41,078 nt of DNA from Rhodothermus sp. (GCA_026989375.1 JALSJJ010000229.1:1-41078); one strand, 5' to 3'. Positions 24,486 through 33,514 are shown, counted from the stretch's first letter. Numbers and translations are program-made. The notes: generated from the sequence alone by a model not told the origin.

Positions 24486-25434
24486 GGTCCGATCCGGACA
24501 AAGCTAAGAGGGTCTGTATATCGCCATTTGGAAAGAAGGTCAGGCGCCGGAAAGCTGCTACACGCCGTGCAATTTCTTCCGGCGTAAGCCCCAGCAGGCG
24601 CTCTGGCCCAAAGCGTTCGACAACAAAAGACGCCAGGGCACATCCATAAATAACGGCCTGGCGCAGCGCTGTTTCATCAAAGCCCCGCTGCGTGGCCAGA
24701 AACCCGGCCAGCGCTCCTGCAAACGTGTCGCCTGCTCCGGTTGGATCAAACACATCTTCCAACGGATAGGCCGGTGCGCTGAAAATCTCCTCTTCATAAA
24801 ACAGCAGCGCACCGTGCTCTCCTTTTTTGATGATCACAATGCGCGGGCCCATTGCCTGAATCTTGCGCGCTGCCCGAATCAAATTGGGTTCGGTAGCCAA
24901 CTGACGCGCCTCGGCGTCGTTCACCACCAGGCAATCGACGCGACGCAGCACGGCCCGTAGGGCTTCCGGCGTCTGTTCGATCCAGTAGTTCATGGTGTCG
25001 CAGATCACAAAAGCCGGATTCTCCACCTGGTCGAGCACGCGCTGCTGCAACCTCGGATCCAGATTCCCCAGACAAACGATCTGGCTATCACGATAGGTCT
25101 GCGGAAGCACCGGATCGAACGAAGCCAGCGCATTCAGGTGTGTGTAGAGGGTATCCCGCTCGTTCAGATCATAATGATAGCGGCCGCCCCAAGCAAACGT
25201 GTCTTCCTGTTCGTTGACCATCAGCCCTTCCAGGTCGATGCCGGCCCGTTCAAGCACCGCTCGGTAGGCGGCCGGAAAGTCACGCCCTACCACAGCCACC
25301 AGACGCACCTCGGGCCAGAAGTAGCGGGCAGCCAGTGCCAGGTAGGTGGCACTTCCTCCCAGCAACCGATGCGCCGCGCCAAAAGGCGTCTCAACCGAAT
25401 CAAGGGCAACGGTTCCAATAACCAGAATGCTCAC
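24475..25434 (-). CDS. PfkB-family sugar or nucleoside kinase
   Basis: A ribokinase-fold kinase of about 319 residues. The N-terminal SILVIGTVALDSVETPFG and LLGGSATYLALAARYF carry the substrate-binding Gly-Gly, and DVFDPTGAGDTFAGALAGFL carries the anion hole and catalytic Asp. The substrate, sugar or nucleoside, cannot be fixed from the sequence. The start is doubtful: GTG at 25434 places Val-Ser-Ile-Leu first, as relatives do with Met, and I use it; GTG 25452 and TTG 25464 give extensions that would run toward the terminator of the preceding gene. It overlaps folB by 11 bp. Confidence 0.88.
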   Translation of the reverse strand: MSILVIGTVALDSVETPFGAAHRLLGGSATYLALAARYFWPEVRLVAVVGRDFPAAYRAVLERAGIDLEGLMVNEQEDTFAWGGRYHYDLNERDTLYTHLNALASFDPVLPQTYRDSQIVCLGNLDPRLQQRVLDQVENPAFVICDTMNYWIEQTPEALRAVLRRVDCLVVNDAEARQLATEPNLIRAARKIQAMGPRIVIIKKGEHGALLFYEEEIFSAPAYPLEDVFDPTGAGDTFAGALAGFLATQRGFDETALRQAVIYGCALASFVVERFGPERLLGLTPEEIARRVAAFRRLTFFPNGDIQTLLALSGSDHAS

Positions 25435-25463
25435 CGCTCGCTGAATATGCACGCGTTTACACA

Positions 25464-25493
25464 AAAAGCGAGGGCAACGGTCAGGTTGCCCTC
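25464..25493 (-). terminator. Rho-independent terminator after the DUF883-like gene
   Basis: A perfect 9-bp stem (GAGGGCAAC at 25470-25478, GTTGCCCTC at 25485-25493) with a 6-nt loop is followed on the minus strand by GC and five T. It ends the transcript of the gene at 25554 before the PfkB kinase. Confidence 0.88.
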
Positions 25494-25553
25494 TGGTTTA
25501 AGATACAGCAATTGTGCCGGAATTGCGTGCACTGCACCTATTTTTTTTGCAAA

Positions 25554-26258
25554 TTAGCGAAGGCGACGCATCCAGTCGTTTAGTTTTTTCAGCGTAGCCA
25601 CCGCAACGGCCGTGGTTGCTGCTCCCAGCAGCGTTTCGGCCGCGTCCAGCCCACGGCGCGCGCTGTGCTTCAGGCGCTTCGACGTATCACGCGCCGTTTC
25701 TTCAAGCGCGGTGGCCGTCTCCGCAGCCTGCTCGGCTAACATCTTGCTCAGCGTCTCAGCCTGTGCCCGAATGCGCTCGCTCAATTCCGCGGCCTGCTCG
25801 GGCAGCTCCTTACGTAGCGTACGCGCCCGTTCGGCCACCGTCTCTCCCAGCTCATCTACCTGCTCCACAAGCTGGCGGCTCAGCCGCTGGGCCTGTTTGC
25901 GTGCCTGCCGGGCCAGTCGCTCAGCCCGACGGCGTGCGCGCACGGTCAACGGCGGTGGAGCTGGCTGAAGCCCCATTTTTATCAGACGTCCGGCCAGCAC
26001 CCCGGCCCCCAGCGCCAGCAACAGCGCCAGCGTAGGATGTTCAACGATCCAGTTACGCGCATGCGCTGCCGCCGCCTGTGCATCCAGACGGGCCAGTTGC
26101 TCCCGCAGCCGCTGAAGCACTTCATTCAGCTCCTGCCGCGTCTTTTCATAAGCGTCTGCCAGCTCCTGCTGCACCTTTTCCGCACGGACCGCTTCCCCGC
26201 TATCAGAGGCCCTGGCTTCCGCTTGCCTTGCACGGGTATGCTTTTTCTGTGCTGCCAC
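25554..26258 (-). CDS. Coiled-coil membrane protein, DUF883/ElaB-like anchor with heptad tail
   Basis: This 234-residue protein has an Ala/Glu/Lys-rich N-terminal coiled coil (about 25-70). One membrane segment, ARNWIVEHPTLALLLALGAGVLAGRLI (about 66-92 without its flanks), is glycine-rich and resembles DUF883/ElaB C-termini. A long amphipathic helical tail (about 105-215) follows, with 11- or 22-residue-like repeats of Ala, Arg and Glu. Such proteins are linked to ribosomes, stress or membrane stability in other bacteria; no function can be fixed here. It starts with GTG at 26258 after a strong GGAGGAAG site, and its transcript is closed by a terminator. The gene before it encodes a shorter protein with a similar anchor. 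Confidence 0.72.
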   Translation of the reverse strand: MAAQKKHTRARQAEARASDSGEAVRAEKVQQELADAYEKTRQELNEVLQRLREQLARLDAQAAAAHARNWIVEHPTLALLLALGAGVLAGRLIKMGLQPAPPPLTVRARRRAERLARQARKQAQRLSRQLVEQVDELGETVAERARTLRKELPEQAAELSERIRAQAETLSKMLAEQAAETATALEETARDTSKRLKHSARRGLDAAETLLGAATTAVAVATLKKLNDWMRRLR

Positions 26259-26306
26259 GGCTGTCTTCCTCCAGTTGTTGGTTTACATAAAAGACTTCCT
26301 GGCGCT

Positions 26307-26516
26307 CTATCGACGCCAGAGAACCCCCAGAAACACCCCCACCGCAAAGGCGGCAACCATAGCCATTACCTGGTGCTCACGCACCCATGTTTTCACGGCC
26401 TCCATACCCGAGGTGGCCGTCTGTTCGAGCGTTTCCAGTGGAGTTGACTCCTCATGGGCGGAGGCTCCCGACGCTTTTGTGCCGGACGCCTGCGCCTTGT
26501 CAGCCGGTTCTACCAT
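26307..26516 (-). CDS. Small DUF883/ElaB-like membrane protein
   Basis: This 69-residue protein has a polar, acidic N-terminus and a single C-terminal glycine-zipper-like segment, VREHQVMAMVAAFAVGVFLG, ending LWRR. The anchor resembles that of the next gene, with the same (R/H)-x-W-(V/I)-x-E-H lead-in. ATG 26516 has GGAGG 8 nt upstream, and both genes share the leader pattern AACTGGAGGA, so they may descend from a duplication. It lies 48 bp before the larger relative and faces the TPR operon across 201 bp. In other bacteria ElaB/YqjD-type proteins are membrane-bound and stationary-phase related. Confidence 0.75.
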   Translation of the reverse strand: MVEPADKAQASGTKASGASAHEESTPLETLEQTATSGMEAVKTWVREHQVMAMVAAFAVGVFLGVLWRR

Positions 26517-26610
26517 GGTTGTCCTCCAGTTTGTAGCATTGTATGGACTTTTTTTGCAGAGGCTTCGCAGTATTTTTCTGCCACCGGTGCCAAACGTTCC
26601 ACAAGATTGC

Positions 26611-26630
26611 TGACAATTACAACATTGTCA
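26611..26630. promoter_or_regulatory. Inverted repeat between divergent genes, candidate operator
   Basis: TGACAAT (26611-26617) and ATTGTCA (26624-26630) form a perfect 7-bp inverted repeat with a 6-bp spacer. It lies over a possible minus-strand promoter (TTGACA 26626-26631, 17-bp spacer, weak AATCTT 26603-26608). It is also just upstream of an extended -10 for the TPR operon. Confidence 0.45.
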
Positions 26631-26653
26631 ACAGTGGTGCGTTTGTCCTGGAG

Positions 26654-26662
26654 TGGTATACT
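26654..26662 (+). promoter_or_regulatory. Extended -10 promoter element for the TPR-ExbBD operon
   Basis: TGGTATACT is a TGn-TATACT extended -10 element, 56 bp before the ATG at 26718. No convincing -35 element is seen 17 bp upstream. The following bases (TACTTTAG) are also one mismatch from the TAnnTTTG element of Bacteroidota. Confidence 0.4.
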
Positions 26663-26717
26663 TTAGGCAGCGTCTTCTGCGTTTGCTAATCAGCCCTGCA
26701 AAGTAAGCTTGCTGACC

Positions 26718-29714
26718 ATGCCACGTATCATTGGATGGAGCTGTTTGATAATCATCCTGTTGCAGCCGGCTATTCTTCGGGCTCAAACTATGTTGCCGGG
26801 TCCCATGCTGGATTTTGCACGGGCCCTGGCCTTGCACAGGGATGGTTTCTATACCCTCTCGGCACAGGCTTTTGTGCAATTTCGGCACACGTATCCGGAG
26901 AATCCTCGGGTAGCCGAAGCGCTTTTCTATGAGGCCGAAGCCCGCTTGGCCCTGGGACAGACCGACGACGCAGCGGCGTTATTGCGCCTGTTTGCCGCCC
27001 GCTATCCAACGCATCCGCTGGCTTCTGAGGCACAGCTTGCCCTGGGCAAGTACCTTTTCGACATCGGTCGCTACGAGGAAGCGCGTCAGGCTTTCGCTCA
27101 GGCATTGCGTCCAGGCGTGCCGGCAGCACAGGCTGCCCGCGCGTTGTTCTGGATGGCTGAATCGGCGCATCGGATGGAGCGCCCGAATGAAGCTATCGGC
27201 TATTATCGCCGGCTTGCCGACACGTACCCCAACACACGTCTGGCTCCTCAAGCGCTGCTTGCCATGGCCTATACGCAGGTAGAAACGGGTGCCTACGATG
27301 AAGCAGCCCGTACCTTCGAGGTGCTGGCCGCCCGTTATCCCAACGCTCCCGAAGCCCATCATCTGGGCCTGGCCCTCGCCCAAGTCTACTACGAACTGGG
27401 CGACTACCGCCGCACCATTGAAGAAGTGCAGCGCCGTCTTCCCGATCTGCAGGACGAAGAGCGCCAGCAAGCCTGGCTACTCCTGGCCGAATCTTACAAT
27501 CAGCTACGTGACAGCGAAAACGCCATTGTGTACTACCGGCGCCTGCTGGACAACCCTGATAGCCCGTACTACCGGCGTGCGCTCTACGGTCTGGCCTGGA
27601 ATTACTATTTCGAAGGCGTCTACCAGTGGGCAGCCGACCACTTCCGACAGGTGCGCGAAGGCCATCAAGACACGCTGGCCATGAAGGCGACCTACTACGA
27701 AGCCGTGTGTCGCCGCCTGGCCCGCGAACCGCAGCAGGCCCTGACGCTCTTCAAGACCGTGGTGCTCGAGTGGCCTGACAGCCCCCTGGCCCCCCACGCA
27801 CAATACGAGCTGGCTCTGCTACTCTATGAAATGCGCCAGTGGGAAGCCGCGTACGAGGCGTTCGACTTCCTCATTCGCACTTATCCCGACAGCGCGTTGC
27901 TCGGCGATGCCCTCCGCATGCGTGGCTACACGGCGATCGCGCTTGGGCGTTTCGACGAGGCCCTGACCAGCTTTGACCGTGCCATTGCCCTGGAAGCGGC
28001 TTCTCCCCACCTGCGCACTGAAATTGCCTTCCAGAAAGCCTGGCTCCAGTACCGCCAGCAAAACTACTCCGCGGCCAGCGAGGCCTTCATGAGCCTGTAT
28101 CAACAGGATCCACGCGGTCCCAAAGCGGGCGATGCCCTCTTCTGGGCTGCCGAAAGCTTCTATCAGCTGAACCAACTGAATCGGGCTGAATCGCTCTTCC
28201 GCGACTACCTGCGTCGCTTTCCTAACGGAGCCCACGTCGAGGCCGCCCACTACGCGCTGGGCTGGATTTACTTCCGTCAGCAACGCTACGAAGAAGCCAT
28301 TCAGGCCTTCCAGCAGTTTCTACAGGCCTACCGCCGCTCCGAGGAGGCCGTCCCCTACCGCCTCGATGCGTTGCTTCGGCTGGCCGATAGCTATTATGCG
28401 CTCAAACGCTATCCTGAAGCGATTCGCTACTACCGACAGGCTGCTACCGAAGGCGAAAGCGATTACGCACTCTATCAGATCGGCCAGGCCTATTACAACG
28501 CTGGTAACTACACCAACGCGCTACGCACCTTCAACCGGTTGCTTACAGAGCATCCGGAAAGCACCTGGCGCGAAGAAGCCCTCTACCAGATCGGCTACAT
28601 TCACTTCCTGAATCAGGAGTACGACCAGGCCCTTGCGGCTTACCAGCGCCTGCTTGAGATCGCCCCGAACGATCCCCTGGCCCCCAAAGCCCAGTACAGT
28701 ATTGGCGACGCGCTCTTTAACGCGGGACACCTGGAAGCCGCAGTCAATGCCTACAAACGCGTGCTGGAACGCTATCCGCAGAGCCCCTTCGTGGCCGATG
28801 CCGCTACAAGCATTCATTTTGCCCTTATCGCCGCCGGCGACGATGCGCGAGCTCAGGCGCTGATCGACTCATTCGCCACTGCCTATCCGAATTCCCGCCT
28901 GGCGGACGAACTACGCTTTCGACGGGCCGAAGCCCTCTATCGCAGCGGACGCTTCCCCGAAGCCCAGCAGGCGCTGGAAGCTTTTGTGCAGGGCTCCCAT
29001 GCCCCTGATCTGATGGGCGAGGCGCTGTACTACCTGGCGACTCTTTACGTCGAACAGGAACAATATGAGGCGGCCCAACATGCCCTGCAGCAACTGCTGG
29101 CCGCTTATGCCGAACATCCACGCGTCCCGGACGCACTGCTCCTCCTGGCCACCGTGCATCTGAAACAGACAAACTACGAAGCCGCACTGCAAAGCTATCA
29201 ACGCCTACTGTCGCTGGCTCCGGAGCGCTCCGACCTGCTGGCCCGCGCATTTTATGGCCAGAGTGTGGCACTGCTGGAGCTGGGACGCCTGGCCGAAGCC
29301 CGTCAGGTGCTGACGCAGGCGCTGTCCCGTTTTCCTGAAAATGCCCCGACTACTCTGCAGCTCGGCCAGGCCCGATTGGCCGAAGCCGAAGGCCGCCTGG
29401 AGGAAGCCGAACGTCTGTATCGAAACGTGGTAGGCCAGGCGCAGGACGAAACGGGTGCCGAGGCCCTCTATCGACTGGGCGCCCTGCTGCTCCGCCGCGG
29501 CGATCCGCACCGGGCCATTGAAGAATTAAGCCGGCTTCCTACGCTCTTTCCAGGCTATCCCGAATGGCTGGCACGCGGCTACCTGACCCAGGCCCGTGCG
29601 TTTCTCACACTGGGCCAACGCGGCGAAGCAGCCCGCCTGTACGATTTGGTCATTGCCGAATTTCCCAATACGTCGTTTGCTCGTATTGCTGCTCAAGAAA
29701 AAGCGGCCCTGTAA
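26718..29714 (+). CDS. Exported giant TPR-repeat protein
   Basis: A signal peptide (hydrophobic WSCLIIILLQPAILRAQ) is followed by almost 1000 residues of tetratricopeptide repeats. Roughly two dozen helix pairs recur with patterns such as Y-E-A-A-x-x-x-F-x-x-L and YP-x-x-P. The 33-36-residue spacing is clear from about 40 to the C-terminus, and no enzymatic domain is seen. The protein should sit in the periplasm or on the outer-membrane lipid leaflet and act as a scaffold, like YbgF/CpoB in the Tol-Pal system but far larger. It leads an operon with an outer-membrane barrel, HU-like proteins and ExbB/ExbD. The ATG at 26718 is preferred over TTG 26709. Confidence 0.88.
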   Translation: MPRIIGWSCLIIILLQPAILRAQTMLPGPMLDFARALALHRDGFYTLSAQAFVQFRHTYPENPRVAEALFYEAEARLALGQTDDAAALLRLFAARYPTHPLASEAQLALGKYLFDIGRYEEARQAFAQALRPGVPAAQAARALFWMAESAHRMERPNEAIGYYRRLADTYPNTRLAPQALLAMAYTQVETGAYDEAARTFEVLAARYPNAPEAHHLGLALAQVYYELGDYRRTIEEVQRRLPDLQDEERQQAWLLLAESYNQLRDSENAIVYYRRLLDNPDSPYYRRALYGLAWNYYFEGVYQWAADHFRQVREGHQDTLAMKATYYEAVCRRLAREPQQALTLFKTVVLEWPDSPLAPHAQYELALLLYEMRQWEAAYEAFDFLIRTYPDSALLGDALRMRGYTAIALGRFDEALTSFDRAIALEAASPHLRTEIAFQKAWLQYRQQNYSAASEAFMSLYQQDPRGPKAGDALFWAAESFYQLNQLNRAESLFRDYLRRFPNGAHVEAAHYALGWIYFRQQRYEEAIQAFQQFLQAYRRSEEAVPYRLDALLRLADSYYALKRYPEAIRYYRQAATEGESDYALYQIGQAYYNAGNYTNALRTFNRLLTEHPESTWREEALYQIGYIHFLNQEYDQALAAYQRLLEIAPNDPLAPKAQYSIGDALFNAGHLEAAVNAYKRVLERYPQSPFVADAATSIHFALIAAGDDARAQALIDSFATAYPNSRLADELRFRRAEALYRSGRFPEAQQALEAFVQGSHAPDLMGEALYYLATLYVEQEQYEAAQHALQQLLAAYAEHPRVPDALLLLATVHLKQTNYEAALQSYQRLLSLAPERSDLLARAFYGQSVALLELGRLAEARQVLTQALSRFPENAPTTLQLGQARLAEAEGRLEEAERLYRNVVGQAQDETGAEALYRLGALLLRRGDPHRAIEELSRLPTLFPGYPEWLARGYLTQARAFLTLGQRGEAARLYDLVIAEFPNTSFARIAAQEKAAL

Positions 29715-29717
29715 ACT

Positions 29718-31454
29718 ATGCGCTATCAGAAGCTCCTCATCTTTTTCCTCCTGAGCTGGACGGCTACCACTGCCGTGGTGGCCCAGGTGCCTGATACCGC
29801 CCAGGTTGTTCTACCCGACCTGGCACCCCGTGAAGTAGAGATTCGAGGCACCCTAGAAATTGCCTTTCCGTCGCTTCAGCGTCAGCCACTCATTGGCTTT
29901 AATCCTCCCCCCCTGGTTCCACAGATTCCACCGGATCGACAACCCTATGTCGAACCCTACCGGCAAGCGGCCGCTTCACCGGCTCCGGTGGCACGCCAAC
30001 GGCCCCAGCCACCATCCATTGCGACTATTGGCCGTGGCCACCCAGCTAACGGACTGTTCGAAAGCACGCTGGGACGCTACCTTACCCGTACGTTCAACGG
30101 CTTTCTGGAATATTCCCTGAACGAAAAGGTAACGCCTTATGCGGCCCTGATCTATACCGGTAGCAGCGGCTTTCAGCCGTTTGCAGCGCGTCCAGAAGTG
30201 GCAACCCCCTACGATCTGCTTACAACCCGAACCGGATTGATCTATACTGGACGCCTCCAGGCCACGCTGGAGGTGGGTGGCGCTTTCCATAGCTATCGGC
30301 TGTACGGTCTGGTGCGTGAGCTCCTCTACAGCGCCCCCCGTCGCGAAAATCAAAGCGGCTATGTCGTGTTTCATCTGGCTCCCACTGTACAGGATGACCT
30401 GGAGGGCTATCTAAAGCTGCGCCTGAGCAGCAGTCGTTACGCTACAACCTATCCAGCCGGCTTCTTCCGAAGAACCCGCGCGACCGAAGTAGCCACCCTG
30501 GAGCGACGGTTGGACCTGAACGGTGTCTTTAGCTATCCATTGGCCACCGGCACCCTGCATTTTAACCTGCAGGGCCATATCGCCGGTGTCAATCCGCAGG
30601 CATTTCTGGAGTCAGACGTGCGCTCAATCGCCGTTGGCTTCGCCTGGCAGTTTGCTCCTGCTCCCACACTGCAGCTACAGATAGGTGGACGCCTGCTGGG
30701 CCTGAAGGCCACGCCCACAGGAACCCGTGCCCTCTACCTTTCGCCGCTTGTTGAACTGACGCTATTTCCGGCACCCGGCACCCGATTGTACATTCGCCAA
30801 CGGCCTTCCCTGCAGGCCTATCGCCTTGATGAATTACTCCAGGAAATTCCTGTGCTCGATGACCACATCATGCCCCAGCCTGCCCTGCGCAGTATCGATC
30901 TGGAAGCTGGCGGCGAATTCTTCCTCGGCGTATTCCGACTTCGGACAGCGGCCGGCTTTGTAGAAGCGCCACTGGAACGTTATGCCTACCGGAGAAGGCG
31001 ATCGTTTGCACCAGTCGCTCCGGTTACATGGCTGAGCTACGCCAGGCAGCGTCGCTTTTACGCCGACGGCGAAGCCTCCCTCACCTTACCCTCCGGTCTG
31101 CAGGGTTCTCTGGGACTGCGTCTCCAGCACGTAGTCCTGACGGAAACCAACCAGCTCAGCTCGTATGAGCCGGGCGTGCAGGCACACCTGCTTCTGAGCT
31201 ACCGGTTTGCCCGTCAGCGCGGCTTTATCCAGGTACTCGGGCGATATGAAGGCGTTCGGTATGCTGCCTTGAACAGCCAGTACCGACTCCCCCCCTATCT
31301 GGATCTTGATCTTCAGACCACGTACCAGCTTACGCCGGCAATCGGGCTGGTTGTACGCCTGGAAAACCTGGCACCTGCCCGTTACCGCACCCGATGGTTT
31401 GATTATCCCGAACCCGCAGCGATCCTCAGTGCCGGTATGAGAATTCGCTGGTAG
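29718..31454 (+). CDS. Outer-membrane beta-barrel protein (TonB-receptor-like barrel without plug)
   Basis: This 578-residue protein has a signal peptide (LLIFFLLSWTATTAVVAQ), a Pro-rich periplasmic stretch (about 30-105) and then a long run of amphipathic strands. These include FNGFLEYSLNEKVTPYAALIYTG minus its ends, and the run closes on the C-terminal strand ILSAGMRIRW, typical of an outer-membrane barrel. No plug domain is obvious, so it may be an orphan barrel or an adaptor driven by the ExbB/ExbD pair encoded downstream. It starts 3 bp after the TPR gene stop. Confidence 0.78.
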   Translation: MRYQKLLIFFLLSWTATTAVVAQVPDTAQVVLPDLAPREVEIRGTLEIAFPSLQRQPLIGFNPPPLVPQIPPDRQPYVEPYRQAAASPAPVARQRPQPPSIATIGRGHPANGLFESTLGRYLTRTFNGFLEYSLNEKVTPYAALIYTGSSGFQPFAARPEVATPYDLLTTRTGLIYTGRLQATLEVGGAFHSYRLYGLVRELLYSAPRRENQSGYVVFHLAPTVQDDLEGYLKLRLSSSRYATTYPAGFFRRTRATEVATLERRLDLNGVFSYPLATGTLHFNLQGHIAGVNPQAFLESDVRSIAVGFAWQFAPAPTLQLQIGGRLLGLKATPTGTRALYLSPLVELTLFPAPGTRLYIRQRPSLQAYRLDELLQEIPVLDDHIMPQPALRSIDLEAGGEFFLGVFRLRTAAGFVEAPLERYAYRRRRSFAPVAPVTWLSYARQRRFYADGEASLTLPSGLQGSLGLRLQHVVLTETNQLSSYEPGVQAHLLLSYRFARQRGFIQVLGRYEGVRYAALNSQYRLPPYLDLDLQTTYQLTPAIGLVVRLENLAPARYRTRWFDYPEPAAILSAGMRIRW

Positions 31455-31515
31455 GCTTGGATTCTATGCCGATTTGGTTGTAGTTTTAAGCGATTGAAGG
31501 TCAACCCATAAGCCC

Positions 31516-31722
31516 ATGGAAAACCCCACGCCCGAACAGGTGGCACAGGCGCTTGCAGAGCTGGTGCAGGATGCCCTGATGCGAGGCGAGTCGGTAGAGA
31601 TTCCCGGTCTGGGAACGTTTTACGTAAACCATCGCGGCAGCACAACCGAACGTCTGCCCGATGGGCGCGTAGTACTGCACCCGCCGTGCGATCTGCCTGC
31701 CTTTACCCCGGAAGCTTCCTGA
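31516..31722 (+). CDS. Mini HU/IHF-like protein
   Basis: The 68-residue product resembles the core of an HU-type DNA-binding domain. An N-terminal helix pair (about 6-24) is followed by the HU signature-like VEIPGLGTFYVNHRGSTTER and a short strand segment ending LPAFTPEAS, as in the HU flank where the arms begin and return. It is shorter than HU (about 90 residues) and lacks the long beta arms, like the reduced HU domains that accompany SPOR proteins in Bacteroidota. Its partner is probably the HU-TM-SPOR protein encoded 23 bp downstream, or it is a small nucleoid protein. Confidence 0.72.
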   Translation: MENPTPEQVAQALAELVQDALMRGESVEIPGLGTFYVNHRGSTTERLPDGRVVLHPPCDLPAFTPEAS

Positions 31723-31745
31723 CCTGCCATTAACCGCACGAACAT

Positions 31746-32786
31746 ATGCCCGAAGCCCTGATCAATCGGTTGGCTGAACGTCTTGGCTGCTCCCCGGAAG
31801 CTGCGGCAACTGCCCTGCGTCAGTTTGTCGAACAGCTCCATCAACAACTGGAACAGGAAGGCCAGGCCAATGTGGCCGGATTGGGTCGTTTCATTCGAAC
31901 GGAACAAGGGCTGCAGTTTGAACCCGATACGTCGCTGGCGCAGGCCGTCAACCACCGCTTTGCCGGCCTGGAGCCGGTCACTGTGGAACCTCCCGCCACC
32001 CAGCCCTACCGAAAGACAGAAGTTGTACCTCCTGAAGAAGAACCAGCCGAAAAGGCCTCGCCCTTCTACGAAGTAACAGGTGAGCAAGAAGCAGAACCAG
32101 TTTCCCCTGAAGCGGTCGCTCAGGAACCCGAGCCTGCTGCAGAAGAGCACCACCCAGAGCCTGCCCCTGAACCGGAACCGGTTGTCGATACCCCCCAACC
32201 AGCTCCGCAGCCAGACGAACCTCCGCTGCGCCCTCCACGTCCACCGCGTATCCGGGTCGAAGAAGATCGACGTCGGGGATTGCCTGTGTGGATTCCGGCT
32301 GCGCTTCTGATTGTCGTGTTTGGCGTAGTGGCCGTCTGGCTCTTGTTCTTTTCGCAGCCTTCACCCCGAGAAGCGGTTCCCCCTGCCCCGGTACGCGCCG
32401 AGACAGAACAGTCCCCTGCACCGGAAACAACCGTGACCGCTACTGCTACTCCAGCCGTAACCGATACGGTCAGCGCAGCTACTGAAGCGCCGCCTGCCGA
32501 AACGTCGGCGCCGGTGCCTCCTCCGACTGACAATTATGCCCTGATCGTCGGCTCGGTAACCAGCCAACGTGCTGCCGAGCAACTTGCAGCACGCTTTCGC
32601 CGTACGCTGTCCGAGCACGGGTTACCGGTAACCATCGTTACTGTAACCAGCAACGGAATTACCCGATACCGGGTAGCTGTTGGTCGGTATAGCTCGCCTG
32701 AAGAGGCCCTGGCTGCCAAACGTCAGCTTGGCGAAGTGTTGCCTCCGGACGCCTGGGTACTACGGCTGCCTTCAACGATGCAATGA
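31746..32786 (+). CDS. HU-like / transmembrane / SPOR-domain protein
   Basis: Residues 1 to about 78 form a reduced HU-like domain (helix pair, then VAGLGRFIRTEQGLQFEPDT and LAQAVNHRFAGLE). A Pro/Glu-rich linker follows (about 80-175). One membrane helix, LPVWIPAALLIVVFGVVAVW, lies near 178-200. A periplasmic Ala/Pro/Thr linker leads to a SPOR domain (about 262-346, YALIVGSVTSQRAAEQLAAR). SPOR domains bind denuded glycan strands at the division septum, so the protein would link a cytoplasmic HU fold to peptidoglycan. This architecture is common in Bacteroidota. It overlaps exbB by ATGA (32783-32786), so its synthesis is coupled to the ExbB motor. Confidence 0.88.
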   Translation: MPEALINRLAERLGCSPEAAATALRQFVEQLHQQLEQEGQANVAGLGRFIRTEQGLQFEPDTSLAQAVNHRFAGLEPVTVEPPATQPYRKTEVVPPEEEPAEKASPFYEVTGEQEAEPVSPEAVAQEPEPAAEEHHPEPAPEPEPVVDTPQPAPQPDEPPLRPPRPPRIRVEEDRRRGLPVWIPAALLIVVFGVVAVWLLFFSQPSPREAVPPAPVRAETEQSPAPETTVTATATPAVTDTVSAATEAPPAETSAPVPPPTDNYALIVGSVTSQRAAEQLAARFRRTLSEHGLPVTIVTVTSNGITRYRVAVGRYSSPEEALAAKRQLGEVLPPDAWVLRLPSTMQ

Positions 32787-33514
32787 CCCTGACGATCATG
32801 GTGCTGTTACAAGCCGTCTCGCTACCAGCCGATACGCTTCACATGGCCACCTCACCCGCCGCCTCTATGTCGCTGCTCGACATTCTGGTACAGGGTGGGT
32901 GGATTATGATTCCCATCGGGCTTCTGTCGCTGCTCACCATTTACCTGATCGTCGAGCGGCTCATCACCGTACAACGCGCCAAGATTGATCCACGCCAGAT
33001 CATGGAGCGTGTGCGCGACTACGTGGAAGCCGGCGACATTCGAGGGGCGCTGGCCTACTGCGAGGCCCAGGACAAACCCATCACGCGCATCCTACGCCGC
33101 GGACTGGAACGCCTGGGCCGTCCCATTTCGGAAATCCGGGATGCCGTGGAAGCTGCTGGCAAATACGAAGCCTTCGAGCTGGAAAAACGCATGGATATGC
33201 TGGCCAGCATCGCGGGCATTGCGCCCTTGCTGGGCTTTCTCGGTACGGTCACCGGTATGATTGAAGCCTTTCAACAGATTCAGAATCTGCAGGGCAATGT
33301 AAACCCCAGCGTACTGGCCGGGGGCATCTGGGAAGCCCTGCTCACAACCGCGTTTGGTCTGGTGGTAGGCATTCTGGCCCTGTTTGGCCATAACTTTCTG
33401 CTGACACGCATCAACCGGCTTGTGAACGACATGGAACGCTCCGCGACCGACTTCATCGACCTGCTCCAGGAGCCCGTGCCGCGCCCACGCCGCCAGCCGG
33501 AAACACTCCTCTAA
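32783..33514 (+). CDS. exbB: ExbB/TolQ-type proton-channel motor subunit
   Basis: This 243-residue MotA/TolQ/ExbB protein has an N-terminal membrane helix (after SLLDILVQGGWIMIPIGLL). A cytoplasmic stretch follows (about 60-135), then the paired helices ASIAGIAPLLGFLGTVTGM and GIWEALLTTAFGLVVGILAL. With ExbD it uses the proton gradient to drive TonB- or Tol-type work across the periplasm. ATG 32783 overlaps the SPOR gene; ATG 32867 is a possible later start, as the first 28 residues are atypical. ExbD follows 16 bp downstream. No tonB, tolB or pal gene is visible in the window. Confidence 0.92.
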   Translation: MTLTIMVLLQAVSLPADTLHMATSPAASMSLLDILVQGGWIMIPIGLLSLLTIYLIVERLITVQRAKIDPRQIMERVRDYVEAGDIRGALAYCEAQDKPITRILRRGLERLGRPISEIRDAVEAAGKYEAFELEKRMDMLASIAGIAPLLGFLGTVTGMIEAFQQIQNLQGNVNPSVLAGGIWEALLTTAFGLVVGILALFGHNFLLTRINRLVNDMERSATDFIDLLQEPVPRPRRQPETLL

